From positions 1-64,000 of the forward strand of contig NZ_JAGETW010000010.1 of NCBI RefSeq assembly GCF_017571475.1: a DNA stretch of 64,000 nt, in the 5' to 3' direction. Origin of the DNA: Thiomicrorhabdus sp. 6S3-12. GTDB taxonomy: Bacteria; Pseudomonadota; Gammaproteobacteria; Thiomicrospirales; Thiomicrospiraceae. The notes under the pieces are model-generated. The model made no database searches, was not told the DNA's origin, and saw nothing but the letters and a program-made list of their open reading frames with translations. The translations under genes and the position numbers were made by a program. Shown in pieces: positions 33,247 through 42,297 of this stretch. Position 1 is the stretch's first letter. Every line of letters begins with the position of its first letter.

Positions 33247-34635
33247 CTAACATTCTACCCAGGTGACCGCCAGACCGCCGAGAGAGGTCTCCTTATATTT
33301 ATGCGACATCTCTTCGCCGGTGGTTTTCATGGCGGCAATGCAGCTGTCCAGCGACATTAGATTTTCCCCTTTCTCGCGCAAAGCGATCGACGCCGCCGTA
33401 TAGGCTTTGATTGCGCCGAAACCGTTACGTTCGATGCACGGAATTTGTACCAGTCCTTTGACCGGATCGCAGGTCATGCCCAGATGATGTTCCAGTGCCA
33501 TCTCCGCCGCCTGCTCGATCTGCTGTGGAGAGCCGCCTTTGGCAGCGCAAAGCCCGGCCGCGGCCATTGCCGAAGCCGAACCGACTTCCCCCTGACAGCC
33601 GACTTCAGCACCCGAGATGGAACTGCGGTGTTTGATCAGGCCGCCGATTGCGGCGGCGGTCAAAAGAAAGTCCTGAATCTGTCGGTCATCGGCATTTTCA
33701 TGCTGCACCAGATAATACAGTACCGCAGGGATAACGCCCGCCGCGCCATTGGTTGGTGCCGTGACCACCATGTGGCCGGCGGCATTTTCTTCGTTGACGG
33801 ACATCGCATAAGCACACAGCCAATCATTTACATTGGCATTGCTGTCATGCTTGATGAGCTGCTGATAGAGATTTTTGGCGCGCCGCTTCACTTTCAGCCC
33901 GCCCGGTAATATTCCTTCCGCTTGCAATCCCGACTCTACGCAACGACGCATGGCGAGCCAGATGTGCTGAATTTTCTCGTCGATGAGCGGAGACAGATGC
34001 TGCTGTTCGTTGCTGCGCTTCATTTCGGCAATTGTGAGCCTGTTGTCCAATGCCATCTTCAGCATCGATTCGGAAGAATTAAACGGGTAAGGCGAGTGCG
34101 CGGCCGGCTCGCCCTTTATCGGTGCCTGTATTGAGTCGATTTCAGCCAGTGTACTGATGAAACCGCCGCCGATCGAAAAATAGGTTTCGCTGAACAGGGG
34201 GTGGCCTTGCGCATTCAGCGCTTCGATAACCATGGCGTTCGGGTGCTGCGGCAGGGGATTGTCATAATCGAAAACAATGTCCTCCTGCGGATTGAATGCA
34301 ATCTTCAACGGCGCCAGTGACACAATCGGCGTCGGGCGTTCAAGGGTCTGCAACAATCCGGGGATATCGGTTTCAATCAGATCGGCAGGGTGATAACCGT
34401 GAATACCGAGCAAAACGGCTTTGTCGGTTGCATGGCCATGTCCGGTAAAGGCCAGCGAGCCTTTTAGCAGACAGCGGATGCGTGCGACGCTTTGCTGTTC
34501 GGAAAGCGCATTTTGTTCCTTCTCACGGCGGGCGAATTCGCCGATAAAACGGCGTGCGGCAACCATCGGACCCATCGTATGAGAGCTGGAAGGGCCGATG
34601 CCGATTTTAAAAATGTCGAAAATACTGATAAACAT
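33247..34635 (-). CDS. sdaA: L-serine ammonia-lyase (iron-sulfur, single-chain)
   Basis: Deaminates L-serine to pyruvate with an oxygen-sensitive [4Fe-4S] cluster. The 462-residue protein starts with [20 protein letters not shown], typical of SdaA. It has cysteines in [18 protein letters not shown] and in [15 protein letters not shown] for the cluster, and [13 protein letters not shown] in the alpha domain. It converges with coaBC, with eight bases between the stops. It is likely monocistronic. Its role here is serine catabolism or pyruvate supply. Confidence 0.94.
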   Translation of the reverse strand: MFISIFDIFKIGIGPSSSHTMGPMVAARRFIGEFARREKEQNALSEQQSVARIRCLLKGSLAFTGHGHATDKAVLLGIHGYHPADLIETDIPGLLQTLERPTPIVSLAPLKIAFNPQEDIVFDYDNPLPQHPNAMVIEALNAQGHPLFSETYFSIGGGFISTLAEIDSIQAPIKGEPAAHSPYPFNSSESMLKMALDNRLTIAEMKRSNEQQHLSPLIDEKIQHIWLAMRRCVESGLQAEGILPGGLKVKRRAKNLYQQLIKHDSNANVNDWLCAYAMSVNEENAAGHMVVTAPTNGAAGVIPAVLYYLVQHENADDRQIQDFLLTAAAIGGLIKHRSSISGAEVGCQGEVGSASAMAAAGLCAAKGGSPQQIEQAAEMALEHHLGMTCDPVKGLVQIPCIERNGFGAIKAYTAASIALREKGENLMSLDSCIAAMKTTGEEMSHKYKETSLGGLAVTWVEC

Positions 34636-34821
34636 AATGATCTACCGAAAGAGCCAGCGAATTAACTCATCATACACAGGATAGGAAAAGCTCGGATTAC
34701 GGAAGTTAATGCTGATCATTAAACTCTGTCATTGAGATGTCGTGAGTTTGTCAAATGAGTGTCACCCGTCCGGCCGGGGATTTTTCTAGACTAAAACCGG
34801 TTATTTAAGCTGGGAGTTGTC

Positions 34822-36000
34822 ATGCGGGTCTGTCTCTTTACCGATACATTGGGCGATTTGAACGGCGTGTCCCGTTTTATAAGTGATATGGGTGGCTTGG
34901 CGCTGGAACATCACTGGCAGCTGCACCTGATCACTTCAACGGCCAAGCCTTTGCCGGAATTGGATAATATCCGCAATCTTCCCGCGAGGATGCGTCTGCC
35001 GATGCCGTTTTATCAGGAGCTGGATCTGGTCTGGGCGAACAGTCGTCGCATTCGTGCGCTTCTACTCGAACTTAAGCCGGATCTGGTGCATATTTCGACG
35101 CCGGGACCTTTCGGCTGGCAAGCCAAACGGCAGGCGGAAAAACTCGGCATTCCGTTGATCGGAACCTATCATACGGATTTTCCGGCGTATATCTATGATC
35201 TGACCGGAGTGCACTTTCTGAAACGGCGAACCGACCGGGTGATGGCCAAATTTTACCGGCCTTTTGAAAAGGTTTTATCGCGTTCGATCGCCTACACCGA
35301 AGTGATGGCTAACGATCTGGACATGCCGCGCGACAGGATGGCGGTGATTCGGCCGGGGACGGATCTGCGCAAATTCCATCCGCGGCATGAAGATCGGTCG
35401 GTGTGGCAGGAATTCGGGTTAAGCGATAAACGCTTAAAAGTCCTGTATGTCGGACGGATTAATGTTGAAAAGAACATTCCCTTCCTGTGTGAGCTTTGGC
35501 AAGCGTTTCAGCAGACATTGATTGCGCGTAATCTTCCGCTCAAGGCGGATCTGGTGATGGTCGGCGAGGGGCGCTATCGTAAATGGACCGATAAGATGCG
35601 GCCTTTTCATGGCTATTTTCTCGGGCCGCTACTCGGCGAGTCGCTGTCCAAAGTTTACGCTTCGTCGGATCTGTTTATTTTTCCTTCTGTGACCGATACC
35701 CTCGGACAGGTGGTAATGGAAGCGCAAGCCAGCGGTCTGGGGTGTCTGGTCAGCGATATCGGTGGCCCGCAAAGTCTGGTGCTGGAAAACCAGACCGGAC
35801 GGGTTGTGCCGGCCGACGAGGTCGACTTATGGGTAAAAGCGCTGCTTGATGTGCTTTCCGACAAGCCGCTGCGGCAACAGTGGCGTCACCGGGCACCGGA
35901 ACACATGCAGGCTTATGACATAGAAGATTCGTTTGCGGATTTCCGGCAGATTCACGGGCAAGTTTATTCTCAGGTGAAACCGAGTTTACCGTTAGAATAG
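34822..36000 (+). CDS. Family 4 (GT-B) glycosyltransferase
   Basis: A 392-residue cytoplasmic or membrane-associated glycosyltransferase of the GT4 family: an N-terminal NGVSRFISDM segment and HISTPGPFGWQA, GTYHTDFPAYIYDL, then VLYVGRINVEKNIPFL. The C-terminal catalytic glutamate lies in the DTLGQVVMEAQASGLGCLVS region. It is related to SqdX- and mannosyltransferase-type enzymes, so the acceptor is probably a glycolipid, but neither sugar nor acceptor is known. GGGAG lies six bases before the ATG. It forms a two-gene unit with the EamA transporter, starting about 30 bases downstream. Confidence 0.87.
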   Translation: MRVCLFTDTLGDLNGVSRFISDMGGLALEHHWQLHLITSTAKPLPELDNIRNLPARMRLPMPFYQELDLVWANSRRIRALLLELKPDLVHISTPGPFGWQAKRQAEKLGIPLIGTYHTDFPAYIYDLTGVHFLKRRTDRVMAKFYRPFEKVLSRSIAYTEVMANDLDMPRDRMAVIRPGTDLRKFHPRHEDRSVWQEFGLSDKRLKVLYVGRINVEKNIPFLCELWQAFQQTLIARNLPLKADLVMVGEGRYRKWTDKMRPFHGYFLGPLLGESLSKVYASSDLFIFPSVTDTLGQVVMEAQASGLGCLVSDIGGPQSLVLENQTGRVVPADEVDLWVKALLDVLSDKPLRQQWRHRAPEHMQAYDIEDSFADFRQIHGQVYSQVKPSLPLE

Positions 36001-36029
36001 CGCTCAGAATCATTGCTTGGGAAGGCGTT

Positions 36030-36920
36030 TTGTTGAATTTTTGCTGTCCAAAATTTTTCCGCCACTACAAAGGGGAAACCTACAGTCTGGCGCTTACGCT
36101 GCTGGAGTCCTGGTTCCCGGTGGTGGCCGCGATGAGTGTTGTCGCGCTCGGTTCTCTGCACAGTTATTTTTACAGTCTGGTTCTGGCGTCGATGGTTCTG
36201 TTTTTGTGGTGGTGGCGCAGCGGTAAACTCCATGATCTTCGTCAGAAGGCCGCGTATTGGCCGCTGTTTATGACCAGCTTTCTCATCACCAGCCTATACA
36301 TACTGCTTTTCATCGCATTGCAGTTGACCAGCGCCACCAATGTGGCATTGATCCTGTTTCTGCAGGTTCTGTTCGGTTATCTTTTTTTAGGCAGACGGCG
36401 AGAGGAGAAGCTCGGGTTTCTCCATCTGATCGGTGCGCTGATGATGATGCTTGGCGCCATGATAGTGCTTTTTCCGGGGGAGCTGGAATTCAGGTTGGGG
36501 GATTTTTTGGTTCTGTTGGCGGCGATGATTGCGCCGGTTGCGAATTTATATCAGAAACAGGCGCGGTTGCATGTCTCCAGTCAATCGATTCTGATGATCC
36601 GTTCGGTCATCGCCTTGCCGTTTGTGTACTTTTTGGCATCGCTGCTGGAACCTTCGCCCGGCTGGGATCTTCTGCTTTCACAGTTCTGGCAGCTGGCGTT
36701 TGTCGGGGTCATGATTTTGGTCATGGCCAAGGTGCTGTGGATCGAAGCGATTCACCTGCTGCCGATCACCAAGGTCAGTGCCATGTTTGCCTTTACCCCT
36801 TTGCTGACTCTGCTGTGGAGTGACTGGTTTTTACAGCAGAGTCCGCACTGGTCGCAACTGGTCGGAGCGATTCCGATACTGCTTGGCAGCGTGTTGCTGA
36901 CCGTGCGTAAGTCTTCTTAG
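36030..36920 (+). CDS. EamA/DMT-family transporter
   Basis: A 296-residue protein with about ten transmembrane segments and the internal duplication of EamA transporters (one copy near 28-150, the second near 155-292). Start TTG 36030, or TTG 36033, follows GGAAGG. The segments ATNVALILFLQVLFGYLFLG and SAMFAFTPLLTLLWSDWF are typical of the two halves. It probably exports a small metabolite across the inner membrane; the substrate is unknown. It lies 29 bases after the glycosyltransferase stop and may be co-transcribed with it. Confidence 0.82.
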   Translation: MLNFCCPKFFRHYKGETYSLALTLLESWFPVVAAMSVVALGSLHSYFYSLVLASMVLFLWWWRSGKLHDLRQKAAYWPLFMTSFLITSLYILLFIALQLTSATNVALILFLQVLFGYLFLGRRREEKLGFLHLIGALMMMLGAMIVLFPGELEFRLGDFLVLLAAMIAPVANLYQKQARLHVSSQSILMIRSVIALPFVYFLASLLEPSPGWDLLLSQFWQLAFVGVMILVMAKVLWIEAIHLLPITKVSAMFAFTPLLTLLWSDWFLQQSPHWSQLVGAIPILLGSVLLTVRKSS

Positions 36921-36926
36921 ATCCGG

Positions 36927-37508
36927 TTATTGGGGTTTTGGCGGGAAGTTGAGTAGAATCTTATCGACCAAAGCCTGAATCTGCTGTTCGGATTCCTGCG
37001 GAGTGTCGGCCAGATCCGGATCGAATTCGGCTTTTCCGCGCCAGACCACTTCATACAAAGGGTTGTAGATATCGATCACCAGTCTGTACTCCTGCTCTTC
37101 AATCAAAGGTTCGCTGCCGCCAAACATTAAACCGCCGTGACGACCAAAGGTTCCAACGCCGACATGAAAGGTAACCGGATCCTGCACCAGATATTTTTCC
37201 GTTTCCAGATGATAGCTGATGTAACCGTTGGCCGGGTCTTTCTCAACGCCGATACCTTTTGTTTGCAGGCTGTTTTGAATGGCTGTTTTGACTCTTTGCG
37301 CCAGTAGCGGATGCTGGTTTTTGAAGCTGATAATGGCTGGATTCGGCGCTTTATCTTCCGGCAGATAGTTCAACTGCTGGTAACGGCTGAAATCCACCTC
37401 CGGGTTATAATCTTTCTGTGCCGGAGTGCTACAGGCGCCGAGTCCCAAGCTAAGTACGCCGACGGCAAGAATGGATGGAATGCGGTGAAAAGAAAGCGTT
37501 TTGAACAT
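36927..37508 (-). CDS. DUF4136 lipoprotein
   Basis: A 193-residue lipoprotein with lipobox LGLGACS. The mature part matches the DUF4136 pattern: VDFSRYQQLNYLP, NSLQTKGIGV, ADPANGYISYHLE-like and YRLVIDIYNPLYEVVWRGKAE. AGGAGA lies seven bases before the ATG. The function is unknown. It converges with the EamA gene. A small membrane protein gene follows on the same strand upstream. Confidence 0.85.
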   Translation of the reverse strand: MFKTLSFHRIPSILAVGVLSLGLGACSTPAQKDYNPEVDFSRYQQLNYLPEDKAPNPAIISFKNQHPLLAQRVKTAIQNSLQTKGIGVEKDPANGYISYHLETEKYLVQDPVTFHVGVGTFGRHGGLMFGGSEPLIEEQEYRLVIDIYNPLYEVVWRGKAEFDPDLADTPQESEQQIQALVDKILLNFPPKPQ

Positions 37509-37599
37509 AGCGGTTCTCCTGTCGAAACTTTATCCATTTTCGGCGACTTTCCCGCTTTTTGGCAATACATAATCCTTAAATGAGTTTGACGGTTTGTTT

Positions 37600-37800
37600 T
37601 TAATCGTCTTTGAGCGGTTTTTTGCGTGTCTTATCGGTCAGCCGGAATGAGAGCCAGAATGCCGGCAGCATAATTGCAAAACTGAAAATCAAACTTAAAA
37701 CGGCAGTCAGCAGGGTTTCTCCCTGATAAAGAGCGAGCGCACCGATAATAACTGCGAGCAGGGCGCTGTTGCGTAATGCTTTTTTAATCACGGGACTCAT
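37600..37800 (-). CDS. Small two-helix membrane protein of unknown function
   Basis: From ATG 37800 the 66-residue protein has two hydrophobic helices (SALLAVIIGALALY and LSLIFSFAIMLPAFWLSF) and a basic C-terminal tail (KTRKKPLKDD). A longer frame begins at 37878 but adds only a polar segment without signal. The ribosome-binding site is weak (AGAGAG at 37808-37813). It resembles small DUF4229-like membrane proteins, but I do not assign a family. Confidence 0.6.
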   Translation of the reverse strand: MSPVIKKALRNSALLAVIIGALALYQGETLLTAVLSLIFSFAIMLPAFWLSFRLTDKTRKKPLKDD

Positions 37801-38399
37801 AAGGGGGCGTCTCTCTTTAATGGATTGCAAGCATTCTAGTGTAAAAACGCTGCCTTGCCTATCGGAGACGGGGATCAAAAACGGGAAAAGAGAGCAGGCC
37901 GCTTTGAGGTTTAAGCAGTCTGCCTAGTCAGAGGATAGAGACTATAAAAATAAATAAAACGCAGTTTTATTTTGCAATAACCTTTGATCGATTCATTTGT
38001 GTCGCGCCCGGACCGTCAGATCTAAGCAGGCAGAATCCACCTTATTCAGAGTCCTGTTGTTTTACGGCAAAAGCCGGATAAACAGCGTACCTGAAGTGTT
38101 TTGCTGATCTAAGAGTAAAGAGGGCCATAAAAAGCGTCAAGAGTAGAGTAATTTTACTCTTCGGTGGGGCCCGCAAACTTAATCTGTGTATTGGATATGG
38201 AATGCGTCAACGGCGCCGAAATGGACCGGTACCGTTTTGCAGCTGCGGAAAATGACCGTATATAGAGGGCATTTATGCGTCGGGAGCAAGGCATTTTTCT
38301 TGCATCTGGCAAGGGAAAAAGCCAATATAGATGATTGTTTCCCCACTCGTCGGGACGAGAATTCAAAATCAATTTTCAAAATAACGCAGAGACCAGTCT
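37801..38399. other. Long intergenic region upstream of phosphoglucomutase
   Basis: About 600 bases between the small membrane protein and pgm. Frames of 66-79 codons exist at 38154-38425 on both strands but lack ribosome-binding sites and family similarity. An AT-rich hairpin GTTTTATT/AATAAAAC lies near 37952-37975. I see no RNA gene or strong promoter by eye. Confidence 0.5.
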
Positions 38400-40043
38400 A
38401 TGTCACTATCGCCATTAGCGGGTAAAAAAGCCCCTGTTTCGATCCTGGAAAATATCCCCAAGTTAATGACCGATTACTACTGTTTGTTGCCGGATGTTTC
38501 CAATCCGGCGCAGGCGGTCAGTTTCGGGACTTCCGGTCATCGCGGCTGCTCGTCTAAGAAGACCTTCAATGACACCCATATCGCGGCCGTTTGTCAGGCG
38601 ATAGTCGATTATCGACGTTTGGAAAACATCAACGGTCCGATGTTTATCGGCATGGATACGCATGCCTTGTCTGAAGCGGCGCATGCAACCGCGATAGAAG
38701 TTTTCGCGGCCAATCAGGTTAAGGTGATTATTCAGAGTAACGGGCGTTATACGCCGACACCGGTCGTCTCGAATGCCATTTTGATGTACAACGAAGGACG
38801 TCAGGGCGGTTTTGCGGACGGTGTGATTATTACCCCGTCGCACAACCCACCGCAGGATGGTGGTTTCAAATATAATCCGCCGAACGGCGGGCCGGCCGAT
38901 ACCGATGTGACCGACTGGGTTCAGGAACGGGCCAATGCGATTATTGCCAATGGTTCGGCGGATGTTAAGCGCATGGATCTTGCCAGTGCCATGGATTCGG
39001 AATTTGTTGAACCGACCGATCTGATGACGCCCTATATTGATGGTTTGGAAAAAGTGATCAATATGCAGGCGATCAAGGACGCCGGATTGAAGCTGGCGGT
39101 GGATCCGATGGGCGGCGCGGCGGTTGAGTTCTGGGAACCGATCGCCGAGCGTTACGGTCTGGACATCACCGTCGTCAATCGTCAGGTTGATGCGGCTTTC
39201 TCGTTTATGCATGTCGATAAAGACGGCAAAATCCGAATGGATTGTTCCTCGCCGTATGCCATGGCGGGATTGATCGATCTGAAAGATGATTACGATCTTG
39301 CTTTCGGTAACGATCCGGATGTGGATCGTCACGGGATCGTAACTAAATCTGCGGGTCTGATGAACCCGAACCATTATCTGGCGGTGGCAATCGATTATCT
39401 GTTCAGTCATCGTCCGGATTGGCCTGAGAATGCGGCGGTCGGCAAGACACTGGTTTCCAGCTCAATGATCGACCGTGTCGCCAAAGCTTCGGGTTTGAAT
39501 CTGTGTGAAGTGCCGGTCGGCTTCAAGTGGTTTGTCGAAGGGTTGCAGACCGGTGGTTTCGGTTTCGGCGGCGAAGAGTCCGCAGGCGCGTCTTTCCTGC
39601 GTCTGGACGGCGGTCCGTGGAGTACCGACAAGGACGGTATTATTCTGAACCTGCTGGCGGCGGAAATTACCGCGGTCACCGGTAAGGATCCCGGACAGCT
39701 GTACCAGGGATTGACCGAAAAATTCGGGGAGCCGGTTTATACGCGAATCGACGCGCCGGCGGATCGTGAGCAGAAGGCGATTTTGAAAAACCTGTCGCCG
39801 GAGATGGTTCAGGCCAAGACGCTGGCCGGCGAGGAAATTCTCGAAAAACTGACGCATGCACCGGGTAACGGGGCGGCGATCGGCGGTCTGAAAATCACCA
39901 CCGAAAACGGCTGGTTTGCCGCCCGTCCATCGGGAACCGAAGACATCTACAAAATCTACGCGGAAAGCTTTAAAGGTCAGGCGCATCTGGAAGAAATTCT
40001 GCTGGAGGCGAAATCGATTGTCAGTGCCGCTTTAGAAGCCTGA
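38400..40043 (+). CDS. pgm: Alpha-D-glucose phosphate-specific phosphoglucomutase
   Basis: Interconverts glucose-1-phosphate and glucose-6-phosphate for glycan and nucleotide-sugar supply. The 547-residue protein has the active serine in [20 protein letters not shown], the metal loop [13 protein letters not shown], the substrate loop [12 protein letters not shown] and the phosphate-binding [17 protein letters not shown]. The start ATG 38400 lacks a good SD. It lies between coaBC and dut, the slot where Pseudomonas carries algC next to dut. A terminator follows, and its long upstream region may hold regulation. Confidence 0.95.
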   Translation: MSLSPLAGKKAPVSILENIPKLMTDYYCLLPDVSNPAQAVSFGTSGHRGCSSKKTFNDTHIAAVCQAIVDYRRLENINGPMFIGMDTHALSEAAHATAIEVFAANQVKVIIQSNGRYTPTPVVSNAILMYNEGRQGGFADGVIITPSHNPPQDGGFKYNPPNGGPADTDVTDWVQERANAIIANGSADVKRMDLASAMDSEFVEPTDLMTPYIDGLEKVINMQAIKDAGLKLAVDPMGGAAVEFWEPIAERYGLDITVVNRQVDAAFSFMHVDKDGKIRMDCSSPYAMAGLIDLKDDYDLAFGNDPDVDRHGIVTKSAGLMNPNHYLAVAIDYLFSHRPDWPENAAVGKTLVSSSMIDRVAKASGLNLCEVPVGFKWFVEGLQTGGFGFGGEESAGASFLRLDGGPWSTDKDGIILNLLAAEITAVTGKDPGQLYQGLTEKFGEPVYTRIDAPADREQKAILKNLSPEMVQAKTLAGEEILEKLTHAPGNGAAIGGLKITTENGWFAARPSGTEDIYKIYAESFKGQAHLEEILLEAKSIVSAALEA

Positions 40044-40066
40044 TTACCGATTAAACCGGTCTATTG

Positions 40067-40103
40067 AAAAAAGCCCTGCGGTTATTTAGCTGCGGGGCTT
40101 TTG
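40067..40103 (+). terminator. Rho-independent terminator of pgm
   Basis: Stem AAAAGCCCTGC (40069-40079) with GCGGGGCTTTT (40092-40102), with one G-T pair. Confidence 0.75.
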
Positions 40104-40191
40104 CTTTATGGCGACTTTTTCTTGAAAAGTGTAACAGGATTTTGGATAAGCCATTATAATGCGCTGCTTTTTGCACTCGTAAGGGAATAGG

Positions 40192-40701
40192 ATGCTGGCA
40201 GCTTCGCATGTGGTCTTTGGCACAGGGCTCTATCTGTTGGGCAGTCCGTGTCTGGGGTTCGGCTATCCGGAGGTCTACGCTTTTCTTCCGTTGGTCATTC
40301 TCGGTGCGCTGGTACCGGATCTCGACGCGCGCCAGTCGGTTTTGAAGCGTTTCTGGCTGATTCGCGGGCTGTTTTTACCGCTATCGCTTCTGGGGCACAG
40401 AACCTGGACCCATTCCTTGATTGCACTTGTTCTACTGACGACGCCCTTATTTTCCTTGAATGGTGCTGCTTATCAGGCGCTATTGGCCTTTAATATCGGT
40501 TATGGCAGTCATATCTTTGCCGATTGGTTGACGCACCGAGGGGTGCCGCTTTTTTATCCGTCTAAAACCGCATTCAAATCCCCGTTTCCGTTTCGAACCG
40601 GATCCATGCTGGAATTGCCTGTTGCTCTGCTGCCGTTTTTGATTATCGCCGCTGTTTATCTGTCAGAGAGTACTCGGTGTTTGCTAAAATCATGGCACTG
40701 A
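40192..40701 (+). CDS. YdjM/DUF457-type metal-dependent membrane hydrolase
   Basis: A 169-residue protein with several transmembrane segments and the histidine and aspartate pattern of the family: SHVVFG near the N-terminus, LVPDLDARQS, HRTWTHS and SHIFADWLTHRG. The family is described as membrane-bound metal-dependent hydrolases, including LexA-regulated YdjM in E. coli. A TATAAT box at 40155-40160 could serve this gene. The substrate is unknown. dut follows 56 bases downstream. Confidence 0.85.
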   Translation: MLAASHVVFGTGLYLLGSPCLGFGYPEVYAFLPLVILGALVPDLDARQSVLKRFWLIRGLFLPLSLLGHRTWTHSLIALVLLTTPLFSLNGAAYQALLAFNIGYGSHIFADWLTHRGVPLFYPSKTAFKSPFPFRTGSMLELPVALLPFLIIAAVYLSESTRCLLKSWH

Positions 40702-40757
40702 AAAACAGCGGAGAGTGCATTATTCCGCTGCATGTAACCGCTTAGAGGAAGTAACCG

Positions 40758-41219
40758 ATGACTATTCAAGTGCAATATAAAATCCTTGATCCGCGTTTGG
40801 GCAAAGAGATCGACATGCCGCATTACGGCACCAAAGGATCCGCAGGGCTTGATTTGCGTGCCTGTATTGATGAAGCGATGACCATCGAGCCGGGACAGAC
40901 CGTCTTGATTCCGACCGGTATGGCGATCCATCTGGACGACCCCGGTCTGGCGGCGATGCTGCTGCCGCGTTCCGGATTGGGGCACAAGCACGGTATCGTT
41001 CTTGGGAATCTGGTTGGCTTGATCGATTCCGATTATCAGGGGCCGCTGATGGTTTCCTGCTGGAATCGTGGCGATACCGCCTATACTGTCGAAATTGGCG
41101 AGCGCATCGCGCAGATGGTCATCGTGCCGGTTCTGCAACCGGTTTTTACCGAGGTTGAGGAATTCGGCGATGCAACCGAACGCGGTCAGGGCGGCTTCGG
41201 GCATACCGGCACAAAATAA
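40758..41219 (+). CDS. dut: dUTP diphosphatase
   Basis: Hydrolyses dUTP to dUMP, keeping uracil out of DNA and feeding thymidylate synthesis. The 153-residue protein has all trimeric dUTPase motifs: GSAGLDLRA (motif 1), [16 protein letters not shown] (2), IDSDYQG (3), [11 protein letters not shown] (4) and [10 protein letters not shown] (5). AGAGGAAG precedes the ATG. It is on the coaBC strand as in other Gammaproteobacteria, but pgm and other genes lie between. Confidence 0.97.
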   Translation: MTIQVQYKILDPRLGKEIDMPHYGTKGSAGLDLRACIDEAMTIEPGQTVLIPTGMAIHLDDPGLAAMLLPRSGLGHKHGIVLGNLVGLIDSDYQGPLMVSCWNRGDTAYTVEIGERIAQMVIVPVLQPVFTEVEEFGDATERGQGGFGHTGTK

Positions 41220-41522
41220 ACTGCATTTTATTTTAATCGGGACGGGCGTTTACCTTAGCGCCCGTTTCTGTCTGCTTTCTCGATGAGGCGTGCCCCGAAC
41301 GGCAGTTCCCGCTTTTGAGCATCCTGTGTGATTACGGCTCGTCAGTCTTTCTATTCTGCACTGCTCTGTGCAGGATTTTTCTATGTTTATAACGGTTTAT
41401 TAAGTAAGTTAATTGCTATCAAGTTTTAGCATTTTCTTATGTGTTTTTCCTTGCTTCCGCCTAGGCAAGCATCGCTGCGGGTGCTAGCTTAAAGCTTTGA
41501 TTTTGCTTTAAAAGGGGCTGGT
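41220..41522. other. Intergenic region between dut and the Usp gene
   Basis: Just over 300 bases. It begins with a probable terminator (41242-41270) and is AT-rich toward the Usp start, where AAAAGGGG precedes ATG 41523. I see no further features. Confidence 0.5.
41242..41270 (+). terminator. Possible terminator downstream of dut
   Basis: Stem ACGGGCG (41242-41248) with CGCCCGT (41259-41265), followed by a weak TTCTGTCTG tail. Confidence 0.55.
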
Positions 41523-42293
41523 ATGCGAGTGGTGTCAATGATTAACGGTTCTCTGTTGTCGGAAGCTGCAAGTTTTTACGCTTTTACTTATGCGCAGGCG
41601 GTGCAGCTCCCTTTTACGGCACTGTTTGTCGATAACGGCAGAGAGTCCGAAGAACGGGTGCAGCAGTCGGTGAACGCTTTGCAGGAGCTGGCGAATGCGA
41701 ATGAGGTGGAATTCGAGTTTGTCCGTCTCGAAGGGGAAGTGGTTCCGCAACTGCAGCATTATTGCCAGCTCTATGCCGTGGATACTTTGTTTTGCGCCAC
41801 CCGCAGAGAATCACGCCTGCGCTCTTTCAGCGAAAATATTGTGGCTTCCGGAATTGAGACCGATATCGCTGTCGTCAAAGTCAAAAACGTTTCTCATGTA
41901 CGCAGTGCCAAGCGGCTGATGCTGGTTTCCAGCGAGTATATCAATCCGCATGTGTATGCGATGTGGCTAGGGCTTCTGAAAGTCAATGAAGGGTCCGGGA
42001 GAATCTATCTTTCTGCCGAAAAAGCTTTTGCCAAAGCTTCGACCAAATCCGGCCTGAAATATCAGGCAGCCCCCTTTATGCAGATTGCGACCCTAAGCGG
42101 AATCTCCGCCGATAAGCTGGAAGTGATTAATGCTCTGAAGCCGATGGACCCCGAAGCGTTGCTGCGCTATATGGTGGAAAACAATATTGACCTGGTGGTA
42201 TTCCGTTCGGGCGTCTATCCGGCCGCCACGCTGAACAGGATCGGTGACCATAGCAGTGTCAATTCAATTACTTTCTACCCCTGGAAAGGATAA
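41523..42293 (+). CDS. Universal stress protein-like protein, tandem Usp-type domains
   Basis: A 256-residue cytoplasmic protein. The first half has UspA-like strands (RVVSMINGSLLSEAASFYAF, then LFVDNGRESEERVQQSVNALQE and FCATRRESRLRSFSENIV). The second half looks like a diverged repeat of the fold. No clear ATP-binding GxxG-S/T motif was found. AAAAGGGG precedes the ATG. It ends four bases before a P-type ATPase gene, so the two form an operon and it may modulate the pump; that role is inference. Confidence 0.75.
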   Translation: MRVVSMINGSLLSEAASFYAFTYAQAVQLPFTALFVDNGRESEERVQQSVNALQELANANEVEFEFVRLEGEVVPQLQHYCQLYAVDTLFCATRRESRLRSFSENIVASGIETDIAVVKVKNVSHVRSAKRLMLVSSEYINPHVYAMWLGLLKVNEGSGRIYLSAEKAFAKASTKSGLKYQAAPFMQIATLSGISADKLEVINALKPMDPEALLRYMVENNIDLVVFRSGVYPAATLNRIGDHSSVNSITFYPWKG

Positions 42294-42297
42294 TTCC

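Noticed and set aside
38154-38425. Overlapping frames of 66-79 codons on both strands upstream of pgm
   Set aside because: No ribosome-binding sites or recognisable protein features; one overlaps the pgm start.
38463-39410. Open frame of 315 codons on the minus strand opposite pgm
   Set aside because: Antisense shadow of pgm; composition fits the reverse strand of a coding gene.
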